Below, piece by piece: positions 24,354-36,032 of a stretch of DNA of 64,000 nt (its first letter is position 1; each line of letters begins with the position of its first letter). Location of the stretch: NCBI GenBank assembly GCA_034008185.1, contig CM067084.1, forward strand, positions 11,365,385 to 11,429,384. The letters are read 5' to 3'. Made by a program: the position numbers and the translations under genes. The stretch comes from Gorsachius magnificus. Lineage: Eukaryota; Chordata; Aves; Pelecaniformes; Ardeidae. Below the pieces are notes generated by a model. That model was not told the DNA's origin, searched no databases, and saw only the letters and a program-made list of their open reading frames with translations.

Positions 24354-25550
24354 CTGTGAATATAATGAATAGACGCTTTTCACAATATACAATTTTGCAG
24401 TGTACAAAAACTAGTAAATTTAAGGGAGACAGCACAGAAAGCGACTCTCCCTCTCCCAAGTACCATGGGCATGCCTGAGAGAAATAAGTATGGTGTGGGG
24501 AGATGATACTTCTCTGTTATCAAGATATATGGATCTGGGAGATGGATTAAAACTCAGGTTTTAATTGGGAGCCATAGTTAAGACTTTGAGTTCAGACCAT
24601 GGACATGTGTTTCGGCTGTTGGAAAAGTAATTGCAGAGGGGCGTGCGCCCAGCCTGCCTTCTGCATTGCAGTAGCTGTGTACCCAGTGCTGTTAGGCTTG
24701 GGAGTAAGGGGAGGAGGATTGTTTCGTAGGTAATTTTTCTTAAATTGTTGCTTTGTTGCTTTCTAAACATTTTATTAAAATTACCAGCTAAAATATTTCT
24801 TTATTTTTATTATTTCTTTTAGAGTAATTGGTAAATGTGTATGTTGGGGAAGGGGGGCATGTGTGATCTGTCTTTTATATATATGGTTATCGATCCTATT
24901 TAGAGACATGAATGTAGATTTGCTTAGCGTAATGGTATCTAAACCCCTTAACTCACAGTTGCCTTTACAGAAATGTTTGCTACCAGCATGGCTATGGCCT
25001 GCTTTCACTGTGAGAGACATATAGATAATGCAAATCGGCAGCCTGGCATAGGTTGCGTTTGCCTGTGGGTCTGTGCTCCTGGGAATTCCTATAGTATACT
25101 GAAGCAGATGAAGTCCCCAAAAAGGAATTGAGACTTCAGCTTCAGAAAGTGCTCCACATGAGCTGGAGTCTAAGAAACAAAACACATACAGGTAGATTTC
25201 CAGGTGAGAAAAGAATAGAGATGATGATGGTAGTAATACACAAAAAACTCAACCTCCCCCCACAAACATGCTCCAACCAATCAACCAGACATGCCCCCCA
25301 AACCTGCCTTCAGAAAATAACCAAGGTAACTCTAGATGCCTAAATTCATAATTGCAAGAGAGATTGCCACAGTTTTGCATATGCATTTATGTACTTCCAG
25401 GTGGAATTTAGAAATGGGGAGGCTAAGGCCTGGATCTCCCTTGGGGACCCAAGCTAATGGTCGTGTTCAAAGTGGGGCCATCACAGATCGATCACCCTAT
25501 TTGTTATGCTGTTGTGTCGTGGAGTGGTAGTAGGGATCTAACCCACCTGG

Positions 25551-25662
25551 AACAGCACAGGGGTTAAAGGACTTGGATGAGAAGGGAAGACCTGGCTTCA
25601 AACTGAGAGGGTTTAAATGTGCATCTCCTAGGGGAGTGCCAATAACCATCAGTCCATAGGGT
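25551..25662. repeat. Ancient palindromic tRNA-like repeat (SINE-like)
   Basis: The first half (25,561-25,605) resembles a decayed tRNA-like block: GGTTAAAGGACTTGG...GAAGACCTGG followed by a B-box-like GGCTTCAAACT at 25,594-25,604. The second half (25,608-25,662) resembles the inverted form, with GCATCTCCTAGGGGAGTGCC and 'TAACCA..AGTCCATAGGGT'. This layout, a tRNA-like block followed by its imperfect reverse complement, matches a repeat I recall from amniote genomes, especially turtles and crocodilians. It is not a functional tRNA because the A box and stems are degraded. Family name not assigned. Confidence 0.42.
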
Positions 25663-26908
25663 AAAGAAGGGAGTTTCCTCTCTTTGTCTACTGCTGAGCA
25701 GAAGAGAATGAAAGATTAATGTGGCCAGATGGAAAGAATGGAAGAGCAAATACGATTAGTGCTTTGTAGCTGGGGTGCTTACAAGACGAAGTCAGTAGCT
25801 CTGGTCCCTCTTATGTGAATTTCCTTTGCATTTTAACATTAAGCAACCATTGGAATAAAAAAAGACTTTGTTATTTAAAAAAAAAAAGATAAAAGAGAAA
25901 TGTAGGTTTTTAATGTACTTGCCTCTGGTTGATCTCCAGAGGAAGATTTTTTTCATCTATATATTGGTTCATTCTGGTGAGAAGTCAGTCATATTTTTTC
26001 TGTTGCATAGAGGAAACCTGATTTTACATGTGGCTTATGTGTTCTCAGAGAGAACAATTATTTATTTTCCTTCAGGGTGTTTTCAAATGGAATTTCTTAT
26101 TCTAACTTGTAAAAGTATATCATGTATATACAAGAGATACAGTGTTTATCATGCAAATCAAGCAAGGATGCTTGGTTTGGTGTTTTTTTGAAAGCCATGT
26201 ATCTTGGCCCTGAGATTATTCTTATCCTCTACCTTAATATTTTTTTACCTTTTTTGAAACTAAGTGTTGAGTTACAAAGGAGAGGTAAAAATACACAAAA
26301 AGCATTTTTTTCCTGTTTGTGATAGATGTTTAAGAGATGCTGAATATATTAAATACAGAGCGAGAGAAAAAAAAAAAAAAAAGGAGCGTGAGAATGGGAA
26401 AGAGGAGACTTGATTTCATCAAAGCTTTTGGAATCTCAAATGGTTTGGGTTTTTTTTGTTTTTTCTTCCCCAAGGGCCATCCAGTTTTTCTCAGTGCTAC
26501 AGGAGCATCCCTTTCGAAGCCTGTGATCCATTTTTACTACCTGTCATAGATTCCAATTTTTAACTTCTGAAATGCAGTGGGCTTAGAAATTTTCAACAGC
26601 CAAACTCGTAAGTTGAAAATATCAATTTAGGGAAAATTGATTGGAGGTAGAGCCTTCATCAATAAAATTTCTCTGGCTGCTGCAAGATTATATATATTAT
26701 AAAATTTGCTGACAAAAAGAGGAAATGAAGAGAAACTGTCGATACAAATTGGGTGGACTTCCCCTTCCCGCCCCCACTTGTCAGACTTTATTTATAGAGT
26801 CCCCTCATGCTCATAACTTAATACCAAGAAGAGTTAGTGCAGTATGCAGAGGGACAGATGACTCAGTGATGGAGGTGCCTGCCTCGCTGTTGCTATTCCA
26901 TTTGTAAG

Positions 26909-27076
26909 CCAAAGGCAGAGAAACTGTGCAATGTAGTCCCTGAGAGTATGCGAACGGCGAGAAACTTGGTCCAAAAGGATGACTTTCAGCTCACCACAAA
27001 AGAAAAAGATTGGATAGGAATGATGCCAAGTCAAACAACTTTCAAAGGTGTCGCGTTCAGTATGATTCAACGCTGA
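26909..27076 (+). other. Open segment, strand uncertain, possible terminal exon
   Basis: After a pyrimidine-rich tract ending 'catttgtaag', 55 codons and TGA are open, starting PKAEKLCNVVPESMRTARNL and ending QTTFKGVAFSMIQR. The start phase fits the candidate exon ending at 22,138. Against this, the minus strand is open over the same interval with an equally protein-like translation, and the acceptor 'aag' is not strong. Several CpGs (near 26,951-26,960 and 27,050-27,058) suggest the segment may be conserved or simply younger. No family recognised. Confidence 0.17.
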
Positions 27077-28310
27077 ACGGAGCTCTTACTTTGCTAAGAG
27101 GATGATACTGTAAAATGATGAACAATTTTTTCCTACTGGGGCAGGGGGAAGCTGGCATTTCGAAAAATGAAATTCTAAAGAATGTAAGATTTGGTTGGTT
27201 AAAGTAAAAAAGAAAAGTACAAATACTGCTTTTCTCAGCACTCCTGGGGTGCAGGTGTGATCCGCTCCTGCTCTACCTGCTACAGCCTTTTCCTGGCTAT
27301 TTTACTGTTCATGGGAACACAGGCATTGTCTCTGTTTTACTGGAAGCATCCCGTTACCTTCAGGTACCTTTGGAGCGGTGTGCTACTGGCGGGCACCTGC
27401 AAAGGTATCGCCCTACAAGGTATGGTGCAGGCTGTGGAAGGAGCCGAGGGCGTTCTTTGTTTTCTCCCAGATCTTCATGTCACTGGTTGGAGACCCATTT
27501 ATGTCAACCTCTCGCTTTGAAATCACTTTTAAGCAGACCAAGTTTAAAGCCAAATAAAAGTATTAATTTATAAAAAGTATTTCTGAATAGCTATGAAATA
27601 TTCATATGGGGAGGGGGACTGATGAATATGAAATTAAACTTGAATTTTCTTCTCTCCCCCTGTATTCAGATGACTTGCTGTGGTCATTTTTTCATCCTCA
27701 CTTTTTAGCAGTTGTATGTTGCAGCATTTCTTCACCTTTTTTGGTGAAATACAAAAGCATTTCTAACAAATCTTGTTCTTTAAATCCTCCCCAAAGCATT
27801 TATCCCATCTTTTGTTTTGTTTTCTCCTAATTCTGATCTAAGTTAATAAAGCACAGGTACTACTTTTGCTTGAACACGTTATGATGCCCAGGCCCTCAGT
27901 TACGAGGGCTGCAGTTCTCAGAACTGCAGTATCTAGAGCGTATCTTTGGTGCTGCCAATGGAGATTTTATTCCTCAGGAATTGGCCAGATTCTCTTCGTG
28001 GTACCGATAAGGAGGGATTTTTGCAAGTTGGCTGAGCTGGAGGATTCCAGTGCTTAAAGGGTTGAAGCCCTCCAGTACAGTCTCTCTAGCACAGGATGGT
28101 TTTTTGTTCTTGTGGCTAAAGCACATTTATATGCTTGCCATAGCGAGGTGCAACCCTGAACTTGGTTTAAAACAGTTAAGGACTACTAGAATCCAATTTT
28201 GTGTGATGCCAGTTATTTTTGGGTGCTATGAACAATTACAGTTTTTGACCTGAGTAAGTCTATGAAAAGAGCATACCTCTTTGCAATAAGACTGATGAGT
28301 ATTGGTTTAA

Positions 28311-28367
28311 AACAAACAAACAAACAAAAAACCACACCAAAAAACCCCACCAAAACAACAGAATATA
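28311..28367. repeat. A/C-rich low-complexity tract with (AAAC)n core
   Basis: Starts as repeated AAAC units and grades into A/C mixtures without G or T for most of its length. Simple-sequence repeat. Confidence 0.9.
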
Positions 28368-31300
28368 AATGTACTGTTTGGAGTGTAGGTATATTACTGC
28401 TTTTAATAAGTGTACTAACTATAACAAAAATATAACCTGTTTTATCTGTGGTGGTAAGGACTTGGGGGGTGTAAAAGTATTCTCTTAGAAGCTTTATTTT
28501 TCCATGCTTGGTGCAAGTGTGAAGAATTTGTGGTTTGTTTTTTTTTTTTTTTTCCCCTCTAGTACAGTACTAGTAAAACCACGGATTGTAGTCAGCCTGC
28601 TAAACTTGCACCATGGAAATTATTTGTTGTTGTTGATGAAAGCAACTTCGTTGCTGTTGTGTTAGATGCATGTGCTCATTTTAAATTTGTAGACAGAATA
28701 AGCCATCTATAAAAATTACTCTGGAAAAATAGAAAGAAAGGATCTGGATAAAAAGAAGGTGCATCAGTCAAGACTGTGTAACCCTGAAACCCATTGGTCA
28801 TCTGCTACCTGAGTCCTCAGGCTCGTAAATGCCCAGAGCAGCCTTTTTCCTTTTCTGGTCTTGCGTCTGCTTGAGTTATAATCCCCCAAAGATATGTTTC
28901 CATCTAAGCCTCTTAAGGATCACTGGGTCTGGAAGGGGCTCTCGGAGCGCACCCATGGCATGCCGGTGAGATCAAACCCGATCCCAACATGCGGTGGCAG
29001 CTTTTGCTTTCTGCTAAAAGGGATCTGGGTCGAGTAGTTGTTTTCCTTTTGTATAATACTCCAGCGGCGAGAGAGCTCATCCAGGCGCTGGAGTGGGTAC
29101 GTAACGCTTTCCTCTGCCTGGAGGGCCTAACCGCTGGCTTAGAAGCTTTTCTGGGGATTTCCTTTTATGCTAGCAATTGAAGCTGTGCTTAACTCAACCC
29201 TTCCACTAGACAGAGCTCAAAGGTGCTTATTAAGGACTGGGGATTACTTTCTAGGAGACAGAGTCAGTTACTGAGATGCTGCAAGAGCTTGGTCATAGGA
29301 GATCAAACTGCGTTGCTCCGTAGTAACTGAATGGCGAGATGTATTCACATAGGTTGCCAGTGGAACGTTTGGCATGATTGTTTATTTCTCATAGCATGCT
29401 TGATATGCTTATTAAAAATAAGAGATCCTTCTGGATAGATCAGTTCCGTACTGCGATTGGCTCCACTTCTTTACAGGAGTTATAAATAGAAGTCAAATAC
29501 TCTGTAACAGAATATGTTCATTTTGGTGTTAGCTGGATTAGAGAAAGGTTGTTTTTCTGTTTTCAGAATCTGTTAGCTCATGCAAAAATAAAGCTGCTGG
29601 TAATGTAGCTATAATTTTATTTCAAAATAATAGATTCTAAGCATATTACTTAAGTGATGAACATATATCCATTTCAAGCCTTTTACAGATTATACTCGAG
29701 CAAGCCTGGCACAAATACAAAAGCTCTGGGAGGACTGAATCAGTAAACCCCTCCACCTGAGCTTTCTAGAAGAGCCCAAAGAAACTGGGAGGCATAGTCA
29801 GTTTTCCAGCATTGCTGGAACTAGAACCTCACAAACAGAAGCTGATGTAACGCCAACTACCAGTTTTATATATAAAATATGTGAGGCAGTTTCAAAAAAC
29901 TAAGACTCTTTTGTACATGTGCAAATAATTAATGAAAACCACTCATATTGCAAGTGCTGGGAGAAGGCAGGTAACCCAGCCTAGCCCTAACGGACCCAGT
30001 CCAAACAATGCTGAACTATATCACTAAACCCCAATATTTAACAACTTCTTTCCTTTGCACTCTCTCTAATAAATGAACACTGTAAAGTAGCTAATGGCAG
30101 CAATTCCTTATGCAAAGCTGTATGTTTGGTAGACATAAGTTCTGTGGATACTTGCTTACATGTTTTTAAAACACTGCAAAGAATGCAATCAAAATGCTAA
30201 TATAGTTCCTCTCTAGTAATAGAATAAATATCTTTGAAAACAAAAGATCAGAAAGGTTAGACATATGAAATGTATTCTTGCTTGCCTAGTCAGTATGTTT
30301 TAGCAGAGATGTAGGCAGGAAGATAGGGAAAATGATGAGACTTACGGAAGGTGAAAGAAAAAAGAGGAAAGAGAGAGACCTTTTCTTCCCCAGAAGTATA
30401 AACAAGTGACCGTCAGTGGCTATACAATAATAAAAGAGGGGGTGTTTTGCAAGTAATGTTTTGTGCATTTTGAAAATGGGTGAACTGGCGTTTTTGTGGA
30501 AGTGGAGTGCTAAAATAGGTGGGAGCTCTTTCCATGGCTGAGCCATCTTTGGCACCCAACCAGAAAATGTGGGCTGTTGGAATATTTGGCTCGGGGCAGG
30601 GTTTTACAGCCACGCTGCTGCTGTGGAGCTTGCCCTGGGGGACCAGCAGGGAGCCCGCAGAGGAGGGAGGCCAAAGGGAATAGCTGCTCCCTTGCCCTCA
30701 CTCCCTGTCTCTGCCTGCACACACGCGTGTGCAGACACATGCTGACCTGATACTGCACATGGAGAAAACTTAGCAGTCTGATACCTTACAATCCATGTTT
30801 AACATGTGTTTTTCTGAAACAACTAGGCTTGCAAAAGTCTCTTACTGGGTGCCATTATCTCCACTGGGAGAGGTGGGGACTGGAAGTGTACATGTTTGCT
30901 CTCTTTTCTCTGTCTCAATTTTTGTGCTACCAGAGGTTTACATAGCCCAGGGGTCCTGCCACGTGTGACCGATGAGTCACACATTTCTCCAAAATCTTTC
31001 TGCTCCTGATATATTATGCCTATCTATAAGCATGCACACACATATGTATACACATACATACAATAACTGCTGTGTATGCCATACTTTTCTACTAAATATC
31101 TGCAAAATCAGTGTGGGACTCAAGACTATCAGTTGTGTTTGGATCGGGGCTCACAGGCCTTGGGATCAAAATCCATCTTAATGGATAACACACAGGCTTG
31201 AGCCAGGCTGTGACCAGCCACACTATCCCAAGGTTAACGTGATCTTTGGTGCGGTTCTGGCACCGAGTGTCTGGCAGGATTGTCTCTCCTGAGGAAAGGG

Positions 31301-31546
31301 GAGAAGTCATCTTTAGGCTTTTGAACATGAGTCGGGTTGAGATGGTTGGACTCAGGGTGAAGGAGAACATTTGTTGTGTTTACCAGTGTAGATATAATGG
31401 GGGTGATGTAAAAAGGCAAAGGGGGAGAAGAACAGAAAGATCTAGAGAGGAGTTTGGCAGGTTAGTGAGGTCAACCATAAATGAACAAACCCTAAAAAAC
31501 AGCAGGACTAGAAACCTGACTTGATACTTGCTTCCAGTAAGATGTT

Positions 31547-31666
31547 TTAAGAAACATTGACAACCCCTTTTAGAGTAATGCTCTGCTTGAACACATGACT
31601 ATCCAGATGGCTTGGCTTTACTTCTGAAAAACGCAGAGATTTTACTTCTGCCGCTAACCTCTGTAT
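31547..31666 (-). other. Exon-like segment with strong acceptor (unassigned), minus strand
   Basis: On the minus strand, 'ttgctttttttcttgcag' is an excellent polypyrimidine tract and acceptor. The following 39 codons plus TAA are open in phase 0: IQRLAAEVKSLRFSEVKPSH at the start, VFKQSITLKGVVNVS at the end. A donor-like GAA|GTAAAG occurs inside, so a shorter internal exon is possible. No family recognised and no polyadenylation signal identified. Confidence 0.2.
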
Positions 31667-31894
31667 CTGCAAGAAAAAAAGCAAACCAACTAACATGCAT
31701 ACATATGTAATGTAGAACAGAAATAACAAAGCAGCAGTCTTAAATGAAGATCGTGAAAATTCATAACTCCTCATCTTTAGCAAGGTTTTCAGGTCCGTGT
31801 TTCCTAAATCTGTTTCAATATGAAGTAACGTTGCAGAACACATCCTGCTATCCTATTTTTTCCAATAGTAACTCCAGAAAAATAAGAGGTAATA

Positions 31895-31936
31895 TTAGAA
31901 GCGTTTATAAATCTAATATAAACGCTTATAAATCTA
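31895..31936. repeat. Hairpin with overlapping direct repeat
   Basis: AAGCGTTTATA (31,899-31,909) and TATAAACGCTT (31,917-31,927) are perfect 11-base inverted copies around a 7-base loop; with one mismatch the stem extends to 15 bases (31,895-31,909 / 31,917-31,931). TTATAAATCTA is also repeated directly at 31,905-31,915 and 31,926-31,936. The structure is visible; no function is known. Confidence 0.9.
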
Positions 31937-33675
31937 GTTTTAAGTGTCTTAGTTACAATGCATGCACATATGTATATTATATATGTTCATGGAAGAACGC
32001 TTTTCATGGGAGGCAGAACACCATCAAATCTCAACTGTTTTTCCACTCCATTTTGTATTCCCTGCTGTTAGGCACCCATTCGTACGTTAGCTTGCCAAAA
32101 GAGTAGCTTGATAATTAGGTATGTTAGCACAATTATGCATTTTATAAACTAGGCAAAATAAAGCCCTCGGTGGTATGATGAATAATCGTTTCTCTTGGAG
32201 CTTTTTAAAAAATTATTTTTTCAACAGTATCCCTGTTGTAACTGCATTGGTATGATACTGCAGTACACAAGCATTATCAAAGGGGAACGGTATCTGGTGC
32301 TTCAGACAATAAACCGTCCGTTCTGTCCGAAAGAGGTTGTTATAGTCGTTCATCACCACAGTACCCTAGGACTTTCCAGGTGTGTCTAACATCTGTCACT
32401 GTTTGCTCTCTTATTCTTTTCCCAGAGAGAAAGTGTGTGCAGTGAAGTATCTTGGTTTAGACTTTAGAATTGGTCTGTGTCTCCTTGCTTATATTTGTTA
32501 CAGAAAACGTAGCCAAAGAGGAATCTTTGTGGAGAATGATCTTCTTTTTTGCTAAGGGAATTTATCCCATGGATTTGGGCCCCGGTCTTCCCAGAGTTAT
32601 ATCTCTGCCAAGGAATAAACCTTGGCTTTATTGTTGAGAAAATCATAGTGCTGGAGTATGTTAACTGTTTATCCCAGTTTTTATTCTGCTGCTTTGGGTA
32701 ATTTTGTACTGGGGCCTGTGTCCATTATATACCCTGATGGCAGACGCCAAGAGGTTGAATTTCATTTCAGCTTCTGTCTGTAGCCAGTATAGGCCAAAAA
32801 GAACTAGGTATGGTGAGTTTGTGTATCTTTAGTTCCTGAGCAGGTTATGCTTTAATGTTTGGTACTAGTTCGGGCCAAACTGGTGCGCATTCCAGTTTGC
32901 CGCCTTGACTGTGTGTGCTGGGGATGCTGAGTGATGGCAGACTGAACTACAGTACCAAGTACCTTCGCTTTCTCTTCAGTTTTACTTTTCCCCTTGTTGA
33001 TTTGTTTTTCTTGTATTTATTATCCTAGCTACAGTCGCTTTCATCATCATTGCCTCATCTTTTTTGTAGTTCCTGCCTTGTCTTCACATTGTCTTGCTGG
33101 TTTTGTATAAAGAGGGGTTAGTAAGACATTATGGTGCAAGGTTTCTCCTGGGCTACTTCAGTGCTAGAGAGCCTGCTTTGCGACGTTTAGGCTCTGGAAG
33201 ATGTTTTCTTTGATCCCTGCTTCTTCCACAAGTTAAGAGCTCCCTGAACGGCTCGTCAGCCATAGTGAAGGATCACCCCGTTAGCCTTAGTACAAAGTGC
33301 TGAGCAATATAAGGCTGCTCCCATGTCTTGATTTCAAAGATCACCGAGGAAACAAAGCGCCAGGTTGTTTGTCAGCTGCAAAATGAACTGTATTGCAAGT
33401 CGGTTAAGGTAAATATAAAATATTGCAAACTTTCTAGAAAAATGTAAATGTTAGTGAAGAAAACTACATCAGTCTGTATAGAGGTGGTTAGTCTTTTGTC
33501 AGAGGCTAAGCCTGTCTGAAGCCTGAGCAAGAGAAGTCACTGGGTTACAACTCCATAAAGCAAACCACTCCTTAGCCTTTAGATTATTTTGATTCTTTTT
33601 CATTCCCTTTTTCTTCCTTTCTCCTTCTTCCCAGTCTTCCCTCTTCCCCCACATCCCTTGTTTCTTGTGACCTGC

Positions 33676-33846
33676 ACACAGGCTGCCCAGAAAAACTCTG
33701 GGCTCTCCATCCTTGGAGGCCTTCAAGACAAGATGAGACTGGGCATGGCCCTGAGCAACCTGCTCTGACCAGGCCTGCCTTGGTTTGGGCAACCTGCCCT
33801 GTGTGCCCCTCTCAGACTGAACGGTTCTGGGATTTCACAGAATCAC
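33676..33846 (+). mobile_element. CR1 LINE 3' end, 5'-truncated
   Basis: Contains the characteristic CR1 terminal blocks in order: CACAGGCTGCCCAGA, CTCCATCCTTGGAGGCCTTC, GGCCCTGAGCAACCTGCTCT, and a tail GAACGGTTCTGGGATTTC...GAATCAC in the place where CR1 elements end with short ATTCTGTG-like repeats. The copy is about 170 bases, the usual outcome of severe 5' truncation at target-primed reverse transcription. The pyrimidine-rich DNA just upstream (33,585-33,660) is not CR1. Subfamily not assigned. Confidence 0.85.
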
Positions 33847-35539
33847 ACCAAACTGGCTGCTACACGAGCCAAGATGCAGTGGTGAAAACCATCAGTTCAG
33901 AGCCATAACTGGTTGGTCTTCCTCTCTCTTTAAGGGCCACCGTTGGTTCATACATATCTTCCTTGCTGCCGGCATCGTTAATGGTTATTTTATAAAAGAC
34001 GCATCATTCTGAAAAGGCATTTTTTTTCTGTTTTATTCACTGTTCTGATATTGTATTTCATATATTCATGGAATGAGTAATCTGTAGCAATTGAGGATAT
34101 TATATTTTATTTACCACATCAGAGTCATCTGTCATGCATTTTACACATCTATTTAACATATTTCCCTGCTTCTGTTTTCCTGTTTATTCTGAATTCTAAT
34201 GGGGAGCAAACTTAAAGTCAAGAAACCTGAAGTTATCTGGGTGAAATCTTTGTGCTTGCTTAGTGTGTCTTTACACGTAGTCTTGCTTGGACTGTCACAT
34301 TGCTGTACACTTTGCACTCTTATTAATAATTAATTCAAAATTATTTTTGTTTTTAGCTTTTGTGCGAAAATGTGCTTTGCACAAATGCCTTAAAGAAACA
34401 GAACCTTGTTAACAGAAATGAAGTAAAAGTTAGTTTGGTACTTAAACTCCTTGGTCTTGAAGTAGACAGGTAAAATAATTTCTAAACTTCTTTAATGAAT
34501 GTAATGGAAGGAAAGATTATATGATTCTGAAATACAAGTTTATGTACTTAATTCTTTTTACATGTCTGAGTAGGCAGCTAGGTGTTTCCCAACCAGATAT
34601 CTTCTGCTTCTACCAGATGACACTGATGATTATCAGCCGTAGCTAGGAAAGTCTGCATACAAATCTGCTGCACTGTGGCTCAGCACAAAATAGCACACTG
34701 CAAACTGGCGAGGGTCTAAAAATCAAGTCCCCCGTTTCCCTCCGCTGAAATGGGGCTCAGGTCTGCAAACCCGCTGCCCAGGCATCTCTGCTACTACTGC
34801 TGCTCAGGTTTTTCTCCCAATTCCTGTTTATGTGCAACACCTTTAAATAGGTTTCCTATGTGTTTAATGCGCTCACTTTGCTTTTGCTACTGTGAAGTCT
34901 TCCAGATGTTGCTGTGCTTGGTAACACAGTTATTTCTAGGATGATCCCTGCCAAGTGTTATTACCTGCTAGTCTCAGTTTTTCCCCTCTCTAACCCCTTA
35001 GTCTTTCTCAGTCCCATCATCACTGAAATCATGAAGAGTATTTGAAATACTACAACTTCTTTTGGGAGAGTTGGATTTGATTGGATTTCTTAAAAAAATA
35101 AATAATTTTATGATTGAAAGGCTTCACCAGACACATTGGTGGTCCTACAGGCAATGTCCAGCCTTGCATACAAGTATAACAAACCTAGCACATAATGTAT
35201 CCCTTAAAAACTGTGTAGCGCTTGGGGAAAAAAAAAAATAGTACAGGCAATAATGGCAGTGAGGTGAAGTGTTTCAGAATGAAAGCACAATGATGATTTA
35301 CTGAAATGCAACAGGAGCTGGCAGAAAGCATATTTATTTCCAATGTTTGGGAACCCTCACCTCCCCTTTTCTCATCCCCACAGTAGTTCTTTCGGTTAGA
35401 TCAGGTGGCTGTGCATCTGCCACATTTGTAATTGGGAACAAATTGCAGTGTTTTGAGTGGAAGTAACGCTAGGGAAGAGCAGTTTGACAGGGGTGTGGTG
35501 GTAGCAGATGAACCAGCAGGGGCTAAAGAGCTGGGGTCC
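33847..35539. other. Unique non-coding stretch between CR1 fragment and LTR
   Basis: AT-rich DNA with no recognised gene or repeat; a short open frame at 34,750-34,944 is Cys/Leu-rich without family signature. Confidence 0.6.
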
Positions 35540-36032
35540 TGTCCTGGTTTTGGCTGGGATAGAGTTAATTTTCCCCCTAGGAGCTGGCATAGCGCTGTGT
35601 TTTGGATTTAGTATGAGAACGCTGATAACACACTGATGGTTTAGTTGTTGCTGAGCAGTGCTTACACTAGTCAAGGACTTTTTCAGCTTCCCCTGCTCTG
35701 CCAGGTGCACATAAGCTGGGAGGGGGTGCAGCTGGGAGAGCTGCCCCCAACTGGCCAAAGGGCTATGCCATAACATATGATGCCATGCTTGGGGGGAGCG
35801 ATTGCTGCTTGGGATGGGATGGGCATCTGTCAGCAGGTGGTGAGCAATTGCATTGTGCATCACTTATTTTATATATTCTGTATATTCTATTAATAATAAT
35901 AATATTATTTTCCTCTGCTGTTTTATTAAACTGTTTTTATCTCAGCCCACGGGTTTTACTTTTTCCCCAATTCTCTCCCCCATCCCACTGAGGGAGGGGG
36001 GCAGTGAGCAAGCAGCTGAGTGGTGTCCAGCT
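35540..36032 (+). mobile_element. Endogenous retrovirus solo LTR (ERVL-like, avian), 3' end missing
   Basis: Begins TGTCCTGGTTTTGGCTGGGA, continues through the landmark GATAGAGTTAATTTTC, GAGCTGGCATAGCGCTGTG and GATAACACACTGATGG blocks, an AT/TAA-repeat stretch (about 35,865-35,915), TTATTAAACTGTTTTTATCTC and TCTCCCCCATCCCACTGAGG. This is the widespread neoavian ERVL-type LTR as I recall it. The usual terminal block ending TTAAACCA is absent: similarity stops at about 36,032, so roughly the last 25-30 bases are lost and no target duplication could be identified. No internal retroviral sequence adjoins. Open frames on either strand inside it are not genes. Confidence 0.88.

Larger units (their letters stand above)
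13297..25550. other. Long unique stretch, non-coding apart from weak exon-like segments
   Basis: No transposon was recognised over 12 kb. Homopolymers include T18 at 15,144-15,161 and A16 at 22,681-22,696. GC-richer patches lie at about 15,480-15,860 and 21,320-21,720; the latter holds a GGGCGG (Sp1-type) site at 21,347-21,352. Exon-like segments at 14,945-15,102, 22,087-22,138 and 24,132-24,353 are listed separately. Confidence 0.55.
25663..33675. other. Unique non-coding stretch
   Basis: Eight kilobases without a recognised gene or transposon. Contains A16 at 26,367-26,382, T16 at 28,538-28,553 and the A/C tract at 28,311-28,367. It also holds an open segment at 26,909-27,076, GC-richer patches near 28,920-29,150 and 30,600-30,740, a hairpin at 31,895-31,931 and an exon-like minus-strand segment at 31,547-31,666. 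Confidence 0.55.

Noticed and set aside
25561..25632. A tRNA gene suggested by the B-box-like GGCTTCAAACT
   Set aside because: No intact A box, anticodon arm or acceptor stem; the tRNA resemblance is explained by the ancient palindromic repeat.
26834..27070. Minus-strand open frame containing GELKVILLDQVSRRSHTLRD
   Set aside because: It overlaps the plus-strand segment at 26,909-27,076 and has no better support; kept only as the reason why the strand there is uncertain.
28917..28985. Possible minus-strand CR1 3' end (GGGTCTGGAAGGGGCTCTCGG resembles 'GGTTGGAAGGGGCCTCTGG')
   Set aside because: Similarity is limited to about 25 bases and the expected neighbouring blocks are absent.
30713..30737. 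Hairpin CTGCACAC / GTGTGCAG as a microRNA precursor
   Set aside because: The stem is only 8 bases with a 4-base loop, far short of a miRNA precursor; likely a CA/TG-rich coincidence.
35396..35863. 155-codon minus-strand open frame
   Set aside because: Most of it overlaps the plus-strand LTR at 35,540 in antisense; no gag, pol or env signature.
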